A stretch of DNA of 64,000 bases from Hyalangium ruber (lineage in GTDB: Bacteria; Myxococcota; Myxococcia; Myxococcales; Myxococcaceae). Position numbers and translations under genes: made by a program. The stretch is taken from contig NZ_JAXIVS010000004.1 of the NCBI RefSeq assembly GCF_034259325.1, forward strand, positions 620,001 to 684,000, read 5' to 3'. Positions 53,338-62,200 of the stretch are shown piece by piece. The notes under the pieces were generated by a model. That model worked only from the letters and a program-made list of their open reading frames with translations, did not search any database and was not told the DNA's origin. Each line of letters starts with the position of its first letter. The stretch's first letter is position 1.

Positions 53338-53649
53338 TCAATCCTCAGGCAGCGGCTCGCGCGGGAACAGGCGGTGCCCCTCGAATACGGTGAGCACCAC
53401 GATGCCGCGCGGCTCGACACGGTAGACGATGCGGTAGTGCCGCAGCAGCACTTCACGAATGTCGTCTCGCCCGACTTCCGGCACGCGTCTTCCCGTCAGC
53501 GGAGTACTCGCCGCACGCCGGGCTTGCCCACGCAGCTTCTCGACCCACGCACGCGCGGCGGCCGGGTCATCCGAGGCGATGAAGCGAGCGATGGCCACCA
53601 GATCGTTCCTGGCCCGGAGCGACCAGCGGAGCTGCGTCCCTCGGCTCAC
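53338..53649 (-). CDS. Type II toxin, RelE/ParE family
   Basis: The 103-aa basic protein has the RelE/ParE fold signature: WSLRARNDLVAIARFIASDD (helix pair with paired Ala/Arg), then GRRVPEVGRDDIREVLLRHY and RIVYRVEPRGIVVLTVFEGH. It is nearer ParE (gyrase poison type) than RelE by the early helical pattern, but the target cannot be decided. The GTG start overlaps the antitoxin stop (GTGA), the usual antitoxin-first order. Confidence 0.88.
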   Translation of the reverse strand: MSRGTQLRWSLRARNDLVAIARFIASDDPAAARAWVEKLRGQARRAASTPLTGRRVPEVGRDDIREVLLRHYRIVYRVEPRGIVVLTVFEGHRLFPREPLPED

Positions 53650-53936
53650 GCCTTGTGCTTCCCAAGAGCCTCCTTCAGCGATGCGCCGAGTTCCTCGTCG
53701 GACAGGACGCGCCCCGCCTCGACATCCGCCATCCCCTCATCGATGGCGGTCAGGAACCGCGCCCGTGCGGCCAGCTGGTCGAACTCTTCGGGAGCCAGGA
53801 GCACGGCCGCTGGCTTGCCTCCTTGGGTGATGACAACCGGGCGCCGATGCTCGCGCAACCGACGCACCACCTCCGACGCACGCGCCTTGAAGTCGGCGAT
53901 GGGCAGGATGTCTTCCGATACCTGAAGGGGCTTCAT
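53646..53936 (-). CDS. Type II antitoxin, Phd/YefM family
   Basis: The 96-aa protein has the Phd/YefM N-terminal DNA-binding module: ILPIADFKARASEVVRRLRE, PVVITQGGKPAAVLLAPEEF. An acidic C-terminal segment (IDEGMADVEAGRVLSDEELG) should wrap the toxin. It starts at the ATG at 53936 and would repress its own promoter in the 85 bp upstream. The pair is probably chromosomal and autonomous. Confidence 0.88.
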   Translation of the reverse strand: MKPLQVSEDILPIADFKARASEVVRRLREHRRPVVITQGGKPAAVLLAPEEFDQLAARARFLTAIDEGMADVEAGRVLSDEELGASLKEALGKHKA

Positions 53937-54021
53937 GGAGTCCTCATCCTGGTCTGAATTCGAGTCTGAAGATAGACCCTCCTGTGGGTCATCCAGGACG
54001 AGGACTCAGGGAAGCGCTCTC

Positions 54022-55800
54022 TCAATCCACCGTCACTTCCACCGGCATGATGGCGTAGACGCCTGCGGGGTCGTTGAACGCGCGCAGCATCTCCACCTGC
54101 CGCTGCAGGTCGGACCACACGCGCTCCACCGCCGCGTGCGCCCGAGGCTTCTGCTTCTTGTCCATCGACTCCATGAGCTGCTGGAAGAAGGGCTTGGGCC
54201 GCTCCGGGAGATCCATCCGGTAGTCGCTGCCAACTCCCGCCTTCTCCGCCGCGAACTTCGCCGCCTCCTGCAGCCCGCCGACCTCGTCCACGAGCCCCAG
54301 CTTGCGCGCCTCCTCCCCGGACCACACCCGGCCCTGGCCGATCTCATGCACCTTGTCGCGAGGAAGCTGGCGGCCCTCGGCCACCTTGGTCAGGAACTCT
54401 TCGTACACGCGATCCACCATGTGCTGAATGCGCGCCAGCTCCGCCTCCGTCTTGGGCCGGGTGAGCGTCGCCGGGTTCGCCATCTTCGCCGTCTGCACGC
54501 TGTCGAAGGTGACGCCGTGCGTGTTGGCCAGCTTCTGCACGTTGGGCAGCAGGCCGAAGACACCGATGGACCCTGTAATCGTCGTGGGCTGGGCGAAGAT
54601 TCGATCTCCGTAGGCGCTGATCCAGTAGCCCCCCGAGGCCGCGTAGCTGCCCATGGAGATGATCACCGGCTTCACCTTCCGGGTGATGATGACCTCCCGC
54701 TGGATGAGGTCCGAGGCGCCCGCGCTGCCTCCGGGGCTGTTGACCCGCAGGACCACGGCCTTCACGTCCTCGTCCTGGCGCAGCTTGCGCAGCTCGCGGC
54801 TGATGCGATCGCCGCCCGCCTGGTCGTGGCGCCCCTCGCCGTTGACGATGACGCCCTCCGCGTACACCACCGCGACCCGGTGCTTGCCCTCCTTGGGCCG
54901 GACCTCGAGCTCGGCGTAGGTATCCAGCGGAATCTGATGGAAGGTCTTCTCCTTCTCGTCCGTGCCCGACAGCTTCTTCAGCTCCTCCAGAACCTCGTCA
55001 TAGGCCGCGACGCGGTCCACGAGCCCGGCCTCTTGCGCCTCTTCCGGCTCCAGCAGGCCCTTCTCATCCGCCACGGCCTGGATGGCCTCGGGCGTCTGCT
55101 TCCGGTCCGCGCTGAGCGCGGCCTTCCACTCGGTCCACATGTCGTTCAGCAGCTTCTGGAGCTGCTCCCGGCTGGGGTCGCTCATGCGGTTGAGGATGAA
55201 GGGCTCGACCGCGGACTTGTACTTGCCGACCCGAGTCACCTGCACCTCGATGCCGTACTTCTGGAAGGCATCCCCGAAGAACGTCGGCTCCGACGCCAGG
55301 CCGTTCAGCTCCACGTGGCCCGCGGGGTTCACCACCAGCGTCGTGGCCACCGCGCCAAGGAAGTAGTCGTGCTTGCCCCACTCGAGGTTGTAGGCCCACA
55401 CCGGCTTCTTGGCCTTGAAGCGCTGAAGCGCGCCGCGTAGCTCCCGCAGAGCCGCGTGGCCCGAGCCGTAGCCCACGGGGTTGAGGTTGCCCGTCATGAA
55501 GAGGCCGACGATGCGCTCGTCCTCCGTGGCCCTGTCGAGCGCCGCCACGACGGTGGCCAGCGCCACCACCCGCGTCTCCTCGCCCTGGAGCGCGCTCTGG
55601 AGCATCTCGCTCGGCCCGGCCTCGTTCGTGCGGTCGAGCAGGTTCATGTCCAGATCCAGGACCAGCACGGCCTTGGAAGGCACCGTGGGCTTGGCGGCGC
55701 CCGCTACGGCCACGAAGCCCACGAGCAGGAAGAAGGCGCCTCCGGCGAAGATGCCCAGCGCGATCAAGCAAGCCACGAGTGTCTTGAGGAAATCCTTCAT
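54022..55800 (-). CDS. sppA: Signal peptide peptidase SppA (67K type)
   Basis: The 592-aa membrane-anchored serine protease degrades cleaved signal peptides. An N-terminal membrane anchor (about 8-35) is followed by two tandem S49 domains. The catalytic dyad is split between them: Lys195 in VGKYKSAVEPF of the first and Ser389 in SYAASGGYWIS of the second, as in E. coli SppA. Further landmarks are VLRVNSPGGSAGASD and TTITGSIGVFG. It stands alone, 85 bp from the toxin-antitoxin pair. Confidence 0.9.
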   Translation of the reverse strand: MKDFLKTLVACLIALGIFAGGAFFLLVGFVAVAGAAKPTVPSKAVLVLDLDMNLLDRTNEAGPSEMLQSALQGEETRVVALATVVAALDRATEDERIVGLFMTGNLNPVGYGSGHAALRELRGALQRFKAKKPVWAYNLEWGKHDYFLGAVATTLVVNPAGHVELNGLASEPTFFGDAFQKYGIEVQVTRVGKYKSAVEPFILNRMSDPSREQLQKLLNDMWTEWKAALSADRKQTPEAIQAVADEKGLLEPEEAQEAGLVDRVAAYDEVLEELKKLSGTDEKEKTFHQIPLDTYAELEVRPKEGKHRVAVVYAEGVIVNGEGRHDQAGGDRISRELRKLRQDEDVKAVVLRVNSPGGSAGASDLIQREVIITRKVKPVIISMGSYAASGGYWISAYGDRIFAQPTTITGSIGVFGLLPNVQKLANTHGVTFDSVQTAKMANPATLTRPKTEAELARIQHMVDRVYEEFLTKVAEGRQLPRDKVHEIGQGRVWSGEEARKLGLVDEVGGLQEAAKFAAEKAGVGSDYRMDLPERPKPFFQQLMESMDKKQKPRAHAAVERVWSDLQRQVEMLRAFNDPAGVYAIMPVEVTVD

Positions 55801-55952
55801 GCACGCTCCCCCAGGTTCATGCCCTGGAGCATGCCATCCTGGACCTCAGAGGGAGGAGCGTCGAGTTCCTTCGTGCCATGCACTCAACGCTGCCGCCGCT
55901 CACCGGGGCAGGTTTCCGCCAGCGAGGACGCGCCCTATTCGTTGTTGACGTC

Positions 55953-56522
55953 ATGTCCAGCTCCGACACTTCCTCGCGCGCCGGGCTCATCAGCGGGGGC
56001 GCCCTGCTGGTCTCCTTCTGGCTCCTCGTCTGGCTCCTCGATGGGGGGGCGTGTCACGCGTTCGAGAAGCTGGAGGGTACGGAGAAGGCGCCGTACTCGG
56101 CCGAATACCTCAACGCCGTGGTGAACCTCTCCGCGCTCCGCGAGCTCATGGTCCTCAAGGCAGCCATTCTGGCCATTGCCCTGGGCTGTGCCGTCGTGGG
56201 TCTGCTCGGGCTGGTGCTGCGCCGTGAGCCCGCCAGTGCCGCGCCGCCCGCGGGTGGCCCCGTCCTGCGCGGGGACACGGCATACGTGCTCCTCGTGGCC
56301 CTCGGCGCGGGACTCCTGCTGCTGTCCACTCAGAGCAAGCCCGAGTTCAAGGCCCTGCCGCCTGTCGCCGCGGCGGGGCCTGGCACTTCACCGGACGCCG
56401 GCATGGCTTCGCAGGGAGGCGCCGACGGCGGGGTGAGCGATGGCGGCGTGAGCGATGCCGGCGTACCGGACGCAGGCGCTCCGTCCGTTGACGGGGGCAC
56501 GCCTTCGGGAACTCCGCGATAG
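55953..56522 (+). CDS. Three-helix membrane protein with Asp/Gly/Ala-rich tail
   Basis: The 189-aa protein is of unknown function. Hydrophobic segments lie at about 11-28, 68-88 and 108-125. The C-terminal 55 residues are a low-complexity Asp-Gly-Gly-Val/Asp-Ala-Gly repeat (DGGVSDGGVSDAGVPDAG), common at the ends of myxobacterial membrane proteins. The start is uncertain: the ATG at 55953 gives the cleanest membrane protein, while an in-frame ATG at 55878 has no better ribosome site. The next gene follows after 15 bp. Confidence 0.6.
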   Translation: MSSSDTSSRAGLISGGALLVSFWLLVWLLDGGACHAFEKLEGTEKAPYSAEYLNAVVNLSALRELMVLKAAILAIALGCAVVGLLGLVLRREPASAAPPAGGPVLRGDTAYVLLVALGAGLLLLSTQSKPEFKALPPVAAAGPGTSPDAGMASQGGADGGVSDGGVSDAGVPDAGAPSVDGGTPSGTPR

Positions 56523-56537
56523 CCAGCCCGGGACGCC

Positions 56538-57233
56538 ATGGACCTTCTCACGAAGATCTTCGCGGTGCTCAAGACGTGGTTCTACGAGATCCTCGGCGTG
56601 CTGGTGCCAGGCTCGCTCATCGCGGCCTTCTGGCCCTGGAACCTCTTCGCCCTCGAGTACCTCCAGCCCTCGGAGCCGCTGGTCTTCATCGTCTTCGCCT
56701 ACGTCGCGGGGCTCTTCAGCCAGGGGCTCGTCGATTACTTCACCCGGCAGTTCGTGCCCCCTCGCGACAGCAACCCCGCCTACGAGACCTGCAACCTCCT
56801 CCAGGTGCAGGTGGAGCAGCTCATGAAGAAGAAGCTGCCCGACGTCCAGCTGCCACGCCAGGCGCTGCTGGGCATCTGCCTGAGCCATGTCGAGAGCAAG
56901 CGGGAGGTCTATGACAAGTTCCTGGCGCTCCGGGACATGTCGCGCGGGCTCATGGGCGCTTCGCTCCTCGCCGGAGCGCTCCTGCTCTGGCAGAAGCGCG
57001 ACACGCTCACCCCCTGGCAGAGCGCCGGAATCGCCGTCTTCAGCGTCTGCGCGGCGGTCGCGTTCTACAACCGCTTCCGCAGCTATCAGCCCGCCGCGGA
57101 GCAGGCGCTCTACGAGATGTTCCTCGCGCTGGAGCTGAAGCCCTCCGCCTCCGTCGAGGTCAAGCCCCCGGCTGCTGGACCGGCCGCCGCTGCTGGCGTC
57201 TCCGAGCGGCCAGCCCCGCCCGCAGCGCGGTGA
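56538..57233 (+). CDS. Membrane protein of unknown function
   Basis: The 231-aa protein has an N-terminal membrane pair (about 12-34 and 48-66), a cytoplasmic helical region with ETCNLLQVQVEQLMKKKLPD (about 80-130), another membrane pair (about 140-175) and an Ala/Pro-rich tail. The YFTRQFVPPRDSN loop is distinctive but not one I recognise. It converges on the metallo-beta-lactamase-fold gene and the two overlap antisense by 74 bp. It may form an operon with the membrane protein 15 bp upstream. Confidence 0.7.
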   Translation: MDLLTKIFAVLKTWFYEILGVLVPGSLIAAFWPWNLFALEYLQPSEPLVFIVFAYVAGLFSQGLVDYFTRQFVPPRDSNPAYETCNLLQVQVEQLMKKKLPDVQLPRQALLGICLSHVESKREVYDKFLALRDMSRGLMGASLLAGALLLWQKRDTLTPWQSAGIAVFSVCAAVAFYNRFRSYQPAAEQALYEMFLALELKPSASVEVKPPAAGPAAAAGVSERPAPPAAR

Positions 57234-58422
57234 TGGCCGTCTTCAAGAGGCCTCCGCCGGGAGCGGGGGCCGGAGGCGACGCCGGGCCCTTCCGTGGCCG
57301 CTTCGGAGGTCCCGACTGGCACAAGGGGCCCCTCAGGGACTCGACGAACTCGGTGTGCCAATCACCGAACGCCGGCTCGATGTCGAACTGGTCTCCGAGG
57401 AGGTTGACCATGATCGAGCCCGCGCAGGGCACCTCGGGCTTCCGGGGCACACGATCCCGGGGCGGCGCCTGCTCCTTCAGCGGCTTGATTCGATGGCGAT
57501 AGGGGTACTCCACCCCCGACGCGGCGGCGATTCGCGTCATGCGCACCCGCTCGGGTTGGGGATGGCAGGCGTGGGTGAGCTGGGTGCAGAGGAGCCGGCA
57601 ACTTCCTCCCCGCACCGTGGCCTTCACGTGTTCCGGGTGGGGATGACCATAGGTGTTCCGGGTCCCCACCGAGCACACCGCGGTGCTCGCGCGGATGTGC
57701 TCGTAGAGCTTCTGCCCGCTCAGGCTTCCGCTCTCCTTTTCATTGAACCTCCCGCCGTGGTGGGGAATGCGCACCACCCCGGCGCGCAAGCGCTGCAGCC
57801 CCTCCTGACTCGAGCGATTGCCCGACGCGCTGCCTCTCAGGATCTCCTCCCACGCCAGCAGGGGCGCATCCGAGCCAATGAGCACGCCCTCTCCGAGTGC
57901 GTTCTCCACGCGCAGGACCACCGAGACCTTGTTCGCCGCGTGCTCTCCGAGGACCTGGGTGCGGGAGACGTCCCGGAAGGCGGGGAACACAATGCTGACC
58001 TTCCACCCCGCCCCCGCGCGAACCACCTTGGGAGCGCCCTCCCAGTTGGCGGCCTTCAGCTCGAAGTGCCTCTCCCCCGCCCACGCATCCAACTGGTCCA
58101 GCAGCCTGCGCTTCGGACCCTCCGGGTTTCGCAGCTCGTCGGGAGAGCGATCCTGGTTGATGAAGACCTGTTCGATCTGGCCACCGTCCCGGAGGAAGTT
58201 CTTCAAGAAGTTCAGCAGGCCCCCGATGTGGTCCTGGTCCAGGTGAGACACCACCACCGCAGAGAGCTTGCGGATGTTGTGGTCCGCCACGAAGTGCCGA
58301 GCGACCAGGGAGTCCTTGCAATCGAAGAGGATGGGCCCTTCTTCGCCCGGGGGAACGATGAAGGAGCAGTCACCCTGGCCGACATCCAAGAAGTAGATCG
58401 CTAGCGAGTCCTCCATCCTCAT
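57160..58422 (-). CDS. Orphan ComEC/Rec2-like metallo-beta-lactamase-fold protein
   Basis: The 420-aa soluble protein starts at the ATG at 58422 behind AAGGGGA. It matches the ComEC C-terminal hydrolase: IYFLDVGQGDCSFIVPPG, metal motif VVSHLDQDHIGGLLNF (H-x-D-x-D-H), GVLIGSDAP, IPHHGGRF and a final GTRNTYGHPHPEH. It has no competence membrane domain, so it is a stand-alone nuclease- or phosphodiesterase-like member. The C-terminal 130 residues form an extra basic Pro/Arg-rich region. It lies 54 bp after an unknown gene, suggesting a two-gene module. Such stand-alone members sometimes occur in conflict systems. Confidence 0.8.
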   Translation of the reverse strand: MRMEDSLAIYFLDVGQGDCSFIVPPGEEGPILFDCKDSLVARHFVADHNIRKLSAVVVSHLDQDHIGGLLNFLKNFLRDGGQIEQVFINQDRSPDELRNPEGPKRRLLDQLDAWAGERHFELKAANWEGAPKVVRAGAGWKVSIVFPAFRDVSRTQVLGEHAANKVSVVLRVENALGEGVLIGSDAPLLAWEEILRGSASGNRSSQEGLQRLRAGVVRIPHHGGRFNEKESGSLSGQKLYEHIRASTAVCSVGTRNTYGHPHPEHVKATVRGGSCRLLCTQLTHACHPQPERVRMTRIAAASGVEYPYRHRIKPLKEQAPPRDRVPRKPEVPCAGSIMVNLLGDQFDIEPAFGDWHTEFVESLRGPLCQSGPPKRPRKGPASPPAPAPGGGLLKTAITALRAGLAARRRQQRRPVQQPGA

Positions 58423-58476
58423 TCCCCTTTTCCACCACTCGCCAACACGGGGGCACGCGCCTCCAGTGACGGCTTC

Positions 58477-59475
58477 TCATTCTTGTTCGAGTGGCATCGC
58501 GGGAACGGTGACGGACTCCTTCTCCTCGCTTGGGCGCTCTGGCGAGGAGGCAACCTCCTCGAGCGACACGACAGGCCCGATGGGCTCACCCGCCGGACCA
58601 GCCCGCACCTCGGCGAAGTGGAAGGACTCGGTACACGGGCGTGGGATCAGCCTCCTGGGCAGCCGGAAGGTGCCGCCCCCCTCCTCGAGGGCTCGAAAGC
58701 TCGCCCTGCCCTTCTCTCGGGTTTCGATCCGACCGAAGACCCACGTCGTCCGTGGGACTTCCTCGAGCACGCCCGAGCGGACGATGTCCACGGCGCCCAG
58801 CAGGAGGCGCTTGCGCTTGCGCTCCTCACCAGAGAGCCGGTGGGTCATCTCCTGGTTCAACCGCTGGGTCTCCCGCTGAATCCGGAGCGCCGCATCGTCC
58901 ATGGCCTCTCGCGGCGCACCGCCATGGCCCGAGCAGCCGAGCCCCCAGAGCTTGCAGACGAAGCCCTCGTCCACTGGCTCTACCCGGATGTTCTGCTCCT
59001 GGTGGAAATGAACGCGATGCACCTGGCCCTCGAGCAGGCGGCTCTCCCAGCCGCTCTTCATGGCGCTCAGCACCCGCTGCTCCGTCTGAGGGCGGATTCG
59101 AGGCGCGTGCCCCCACCAGAAGTTCATCGCCTTCTCGACCTGCTGCTGCCGCAGGAAGCGCTCGGCGACGCTGTCATACGCAGTCCGGGCGAAGCGCCGG
59201 GCGAGCCGATCCTTCCCCTGTTGCAGGAGGTCCGAGGCCCGACGTTGCACGTGTCTGACCTTCTCCAGCAGGAGTTCCGCGCGCTCGAATCGGGAACGCG
59301 GCTCATGGCCGGAGTCCCAGAACTCCTCCCGGGCACTCCGCGCCAAAGGCAACGCCACCGACTCCTGCCCTAGCTTCTGCGCACCCATCACACGCCTCTT
59401 GCCGCTGGAGGACCCTGCTCCTTGCTCCGCGCCTCGGATTGCCGCGGGCCGCTGACGTTTCTTCTCTCTGCTCAT
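58477..59475 (-). CDS. Unknown protein paired with the ComEC-like hydrolase
   Basis: The protein is 332 aa, taken from the ATG at 59475. The N-terminus is strongly basic (MSREKKRQRPAAIRG). The middle (about 65-130) is helical and Arg-rich, with RRASDLLQQGKDRLARRFAR. A short Cys motif, KLWGLGCSGHGGAPREAM, lies near residue 183, and a beta-rich acidic C-terminus follows. It has no signal peptide or membrane segment. I recognise no family. It is probably the first gene of an operon with the hydrolase downstream, and may bind nucleic acid given its basic N-terminus. Confidence 0.65.
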   Translation of the reverse strand: MSREKKRQRPAAIRGAEQGAGSSSGKRRVMGAQKLGQESVALPLARSAREEFWDSGHEPRSRFERAELLLEKVRHVQRRASDLLQQGKDRLARRFARTAYDSVAERFLRQQQVEKAMNFWWGHAPRIRPQTEQRVLSAMKSGWESRLLEGQVHRVHFHQEQNIRVEPVDEGFVCKLWGLGCSGHGGAPREAMDDAALRIQRETQRLNQEMTHRLSGEERKRKRLLLGAVDIVRSGVLEEVPRTTWVFGRIETREKGRASFRALEEGGGTFRLPRRLIPRPCTESFHFAEVRAGPAGEPIGPVVSLEEVASSPERPSEEKESVTVPAMPLEQE

Positions 59476-59655
59476 AGAATCTGGAGGGGGCCGTTTGTGA
59501 CGCCAAATGTAACGACCCCATGCCCGGCAGGCCGTGGGCTCGGAGGCAGGATGTCCACCGCCAACCTGCACGCCCGCTGATCAGGCCTCACGAAGGGTGT
59601 CCGCCATGTAGCATGGCGACGCTGAAGAACCCGATGCCGTGACAAGAGGACCCTT

Positions 59656-60192
59656 ATGACTTCCCTCCGAGCCGTTGTCCTCAGCAGCCTGCTGTGCCTG
59701 TCGTACGCCCCCTCGGCGCTCGCCAAGGAGAAGAAGCCCTCGGGCGGCGCCAAGCCCTCCGAGACGAAGCGCCTCGAGCTGGTGGAGCGCTCCAGCACCA
59801 GGGGCTTCGCCATCAAGGTGCCCAGCGAGGCCACGGGAACCCAGGATGACTGGAGCATGACCTACAAGACGCTCGTGGCTCCGGACTCCACGCCGATCAA
59901 TGTCGTCGTCTCCGTGGAGTCCCTGGATGAGTTCACCCCTGTCACCAACCTGGACAAGGCCGTCGAATCCATCACCTCCAAGCGCCGCCCTGGCGCCCTG
60001 AAGCCCCCCGTTTCCGAGCAGAGAGAGCTCCCCAATGGCTACCTGGTGGTCCTCGGTCCGCAATACGACACGCACGCGGTTCACGTGATTCGCAACGGCA
60101 AGGAGGTGCAGGTCAAGGCAGACTGCACCGGGCCCTCCTCCCGCCTGGAGGCGCTCAAGGAAATGTGTCTGTCCGTAAAGCCCACGAAGTAG
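59656..60192 (+). CDS. Exported protein of unknown function
   Basis: The 178-aa protein has a signal peptide (residues 1-23, cleavage near SALAKE), a short Lys-rich spacer and a single compact domain with two cysteines (VKADCTGPSS, EMCLSVKP) that could form a disulfide. AGAGGA (59645-59650) precedes the ATG at 59656. It stands alone and diverges from the 59475 gene across 180 bp. No family is recognised. Confidence 0.72.
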   Translation: MTSLRAVVLSSLLCLSYAPSALAKEKKPSGGAKPSETKRLELVERSSTRGFAIKVPSEATGTQDDWSMTYKTLVAPDSTPINVVVSVESLDEFTPVTNLDKAVESITSKRRPGALKPPVSEQRELPNGYLVVLGPQYDTHAVHVIRNGKEVQVKADCTGPSSRLEALKEMCLSVKPTK

Positions 60193-60229
60193 CGGGAGCA
60201 CGCGCCCCGCTCATCAGAGGAGCCCCATC

Positions 60230-60583
60230 ATGGCCGAGACGTACAAAGGTGGTTGTCACTGCGGGAAGGTTCGCTACGAGGTGAAGCTGGACCTGAACGA
60301 GCTCATCTCCTGCAACTGTTCGATTTGCGCGAAGACGGCCTCGATCCTGGCCTTCGTGCCCGCGCAGGAGTTCAAGCTCCTGTCGGGCGAAGACGCCCTC
60401 ACGGACTACCAGTTCGGCAAGAAGCATGTTCACCACCTGTTCTGCTCCACCTGCGGCATCCGCTCGTTCGGCAGCGGTGAGATGCCGGACGGGCGAGCGA
60501 TGCGCGCCATCAACGTCCGCTGCCTCGAGGGCGTCAACGTCGACACGCTCAAGATCACGCCGTTCGACGGCAAGAGCCTGTGA
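60230..60583 (+). CDS. GFA family (glutathione-dependent formaldehyde-activating-like) zinc protein
   Basis: The 117-aa protein is a single GFA domain with the zinc cysteines GGCHCGKVRYE, CNCSICAKT and CSTCGIRSF. AGAGGAG (60216-60222) supports the ATG at 60230. The family prototype (Gfa) was proposed to combine formaldehyde and glutathione, but many members have other or unknown roles, so the function is left open. Confidence 0.87.
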   Translation: MAETYKGGCHCGKVRYEVKLDLNELISCNCSICAKTASILAFVPAQEFKLLSGEDALTDYQFGKKHVHHLFCSTCGIRSFGSGEMPDGRAMRAINVRCLEGVNVDTLKITPFDGKSL

Positions 60584-60602
60584 CGGCGGGGTGAGGCCGC
60601 CG

Positions 60603-61016
60603 TCAGAGCGCTCCTGACAGGCGCACCATCATCCACCCCAGAATCACCAACTGCGGGACGAAGAACGAGAAGCGCGCGAGGACCTGCCAGTGCGAGGTGC
60701 CCGTCAAATGCACCACGCTCTGGCCAATTCGCAGCGCCAGGTACCACCCGGCCAGCGGATCCGTGACGCTCAGCTTCCCCATCAGCCCCGCCACGAGGAT
60801 GACCGCCGCGAACAGGGGCAGGTTCTCCAGGCAGTTGGCGTGCGCGTGCATCAGCCGCTGCAGAAGCGGCGGATCCTCCGTGGGCTTGCCGCGCGTCCAG
60901 TCGTTGGCCCGGCGCCGCCCCGACAGCACGGACAGCGAGCGGTACACCACCACGCCGGCGACCAGCAGCAGGGTCCACGCCGCGAACCCCAACACGCTCA
61001 ACAAGGACACGCTCAT
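60603..61016 (-). CDS. MAPEG family membrane protein
   Basis: The 137-aa protein has four membrane helices and starts at the ATG at 61016 (GGAGGAG upstream). The MAPEG signature is HAHANCLENLPLFAAVIL, with the conserved Glu-Asn-x-Pro. Further on come LALRIGQSVVHLTGTS and the last helix. MAPEG proteins conjugate or isomerise hydrophobic substrates with glutathione, but bacterial members are mostly uncharacterised. It converges on the GFA gene with 19 bp between stops. Confidence 0.85.
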   Translation of the reverse strand: MSVSLLSVLGFAAWTLLLVAGVVVYRSLSVLSGRRRANDWTRGKPTEDPPLLQRLMHAHANCLENLPLFAAVILVAGLMGKLSVTDPLAGWYLALRIGQSVVHLTGTSHWQVLARFSFFVPQLVILGWMMVRLSGAL

Positions 61017-61188
61017 CAGACTCCTCCAAAGGGAGCTCGCCTCCACGGCGAGCGGCCCAGTCTAGGCACACGCTCGCCCAGCATCCGAGCAGGCTGTGGG
61101 CGACCGGTTGCGAAGGGGGCCTCAGGAATGTGGAATCGCCTCCAGCGTTCGCTCGCTCCCCGTGCCGCTCCGCCCCTCCACATCGCTC

Positions 61189-62199
61189 GTGCGTCCCCTC
61201 GTCGCGTGCCTGCTCGCGCTGGCGCTCGGCGCGTGTCAGCCGTCTCCTGAATTCCGCAGGCGGCCGTCGCCCCTGGATTCGCGCTCTCTCGAGGCCTCCT
61301 ACACCTGGCGCTCGGCGCCACGGGTGGCTCCGGACCTCGATGAGGCACAGGCGCTGGCCCTGGCGGCGCGCACCGTGCTCCAGACGCTCCCCGAGGAAGA
61401 GCAGCGGCGCATCCTGGAGTCGTGGCTTCCGTTCAGTCCCGCGCCGACCTTCGTGGCCGTCCTCACGCCCGAGGGAGGCGTGGCGCCCGCTCCCGAGCTG
61501 GCCTCCTCCCGCCGGGAGGTGGATCTCCTCGCCTTGGTGCGGGCACTGCATGCGAAGCATGGCACCCGGGTGCTGACGCTCTCGGCCTTCTTCCTCGGCC
61601 CGGAGCCGATGGAGCGCGCACGGAAGCGGCTGCGGCAGGCTCCCGAGCGCATCAGCACGGCCGCGCTCTCGCGTGTCCTGCGTCGCCGGGAGCGGCCCCT
61701 GCTGCGACAGGTTCGCGAGGCGGAGCGATGGGCGACCCTCTACGGACTCGGGTGGCCCGTGGACCGGAGCTGGCGGGTGACGTCCCGCTTCGGCCCGCGC
61801 ATCCACCCCATCCTCGGCGGCCTCTCGGAGCATCGCGGCATCGACATCGCCACGCCCGTGGGCACCGAGGTACGCGCTCCCGCGAGCGGCGTCGTCACCC
61901 GCGTCCTCCAGGGTCCCGTCAACGGGCACTGGATCGAGTTGGACCACGGCTCCGGCGTGCGCACGCACTACTGCCACCTGTCGCTCGTGGAGGTGAAGCG
62001 TGGGCAGCAGGTGCAGGCTGGGGAGCTCGTAGCGCGCTCGGGCGACACGGGCCGCGTCACCGGGCCGCACCTCCACTATCAGGTGAAGCTGCCCGGCGGG
62101 TACGTGGACCCCTTGGGGAGCCGCGCGTCCGTGGAGCTCGTCGCCGCGCCCCTGGTGCTCGCTCCCGCGCCGCTGGCCACCCTGCCCAGCGCCCAGTAG
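61189..62199 (+). CDS. M23 family metallopeptidase lipoprotein
   Basis: The protein is 336 aa from the GTG at 61189, chosen because it starts directly at a lipoprotein signal (ACLLALALGAC, Cys16). In-frame GTGs at 61096 and 61162 are alternatives, none with a clear ribosome site. The C-terminal LytM/M23 domain (about 200-310) has the zinc ligands in HRGIDIATPVG and GPHLHYQVKLPG, with RFGPRIHPILGGLSEHRG ahead. It probably cleaves peptide cross-links in peptidoglycan or prey proteins. The N-terminal 180 residues are helical and Arg-rich, without a known domain. Confidence 0.85.
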   Translation: MRPLVACLLALALGACQPSPEFRRRPSPLDSRSLEASYTWRSAPRVAPDLDEAQALALAARTVLQTLPEEEQRRILESWLPFSPAPTFVAVLTPEGGVAPAPELASSRREVDLLALVRALHAKHGTRVLTLSAFFLGPEPMERARKRLRQAPERISTAALSRVLRRRERPLLRQVREAERWATLYGLGWPVDRSWRVTSRFGPRIHPILGGLSEHRGIDIATPVGTEVRAPASGVVTRVLQGPVNGHWIELDHGSGVRTHYCHLSLVEVKRGQQVQAGELVARSGDTGRVTGPHLHYQVKLPGGYVDPLGSRASVELVAAPLVLAPAPLATLPSAQ

Positions 62200-62200
62200 A

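Noticed and set aside
53338-53936. Defence island or plasmid stability region around the Phd/ParE pair
   Set aside because: The pair is isolated between helicase and sppA genes, with no integrase, tRNA or other mobile genes nearby.
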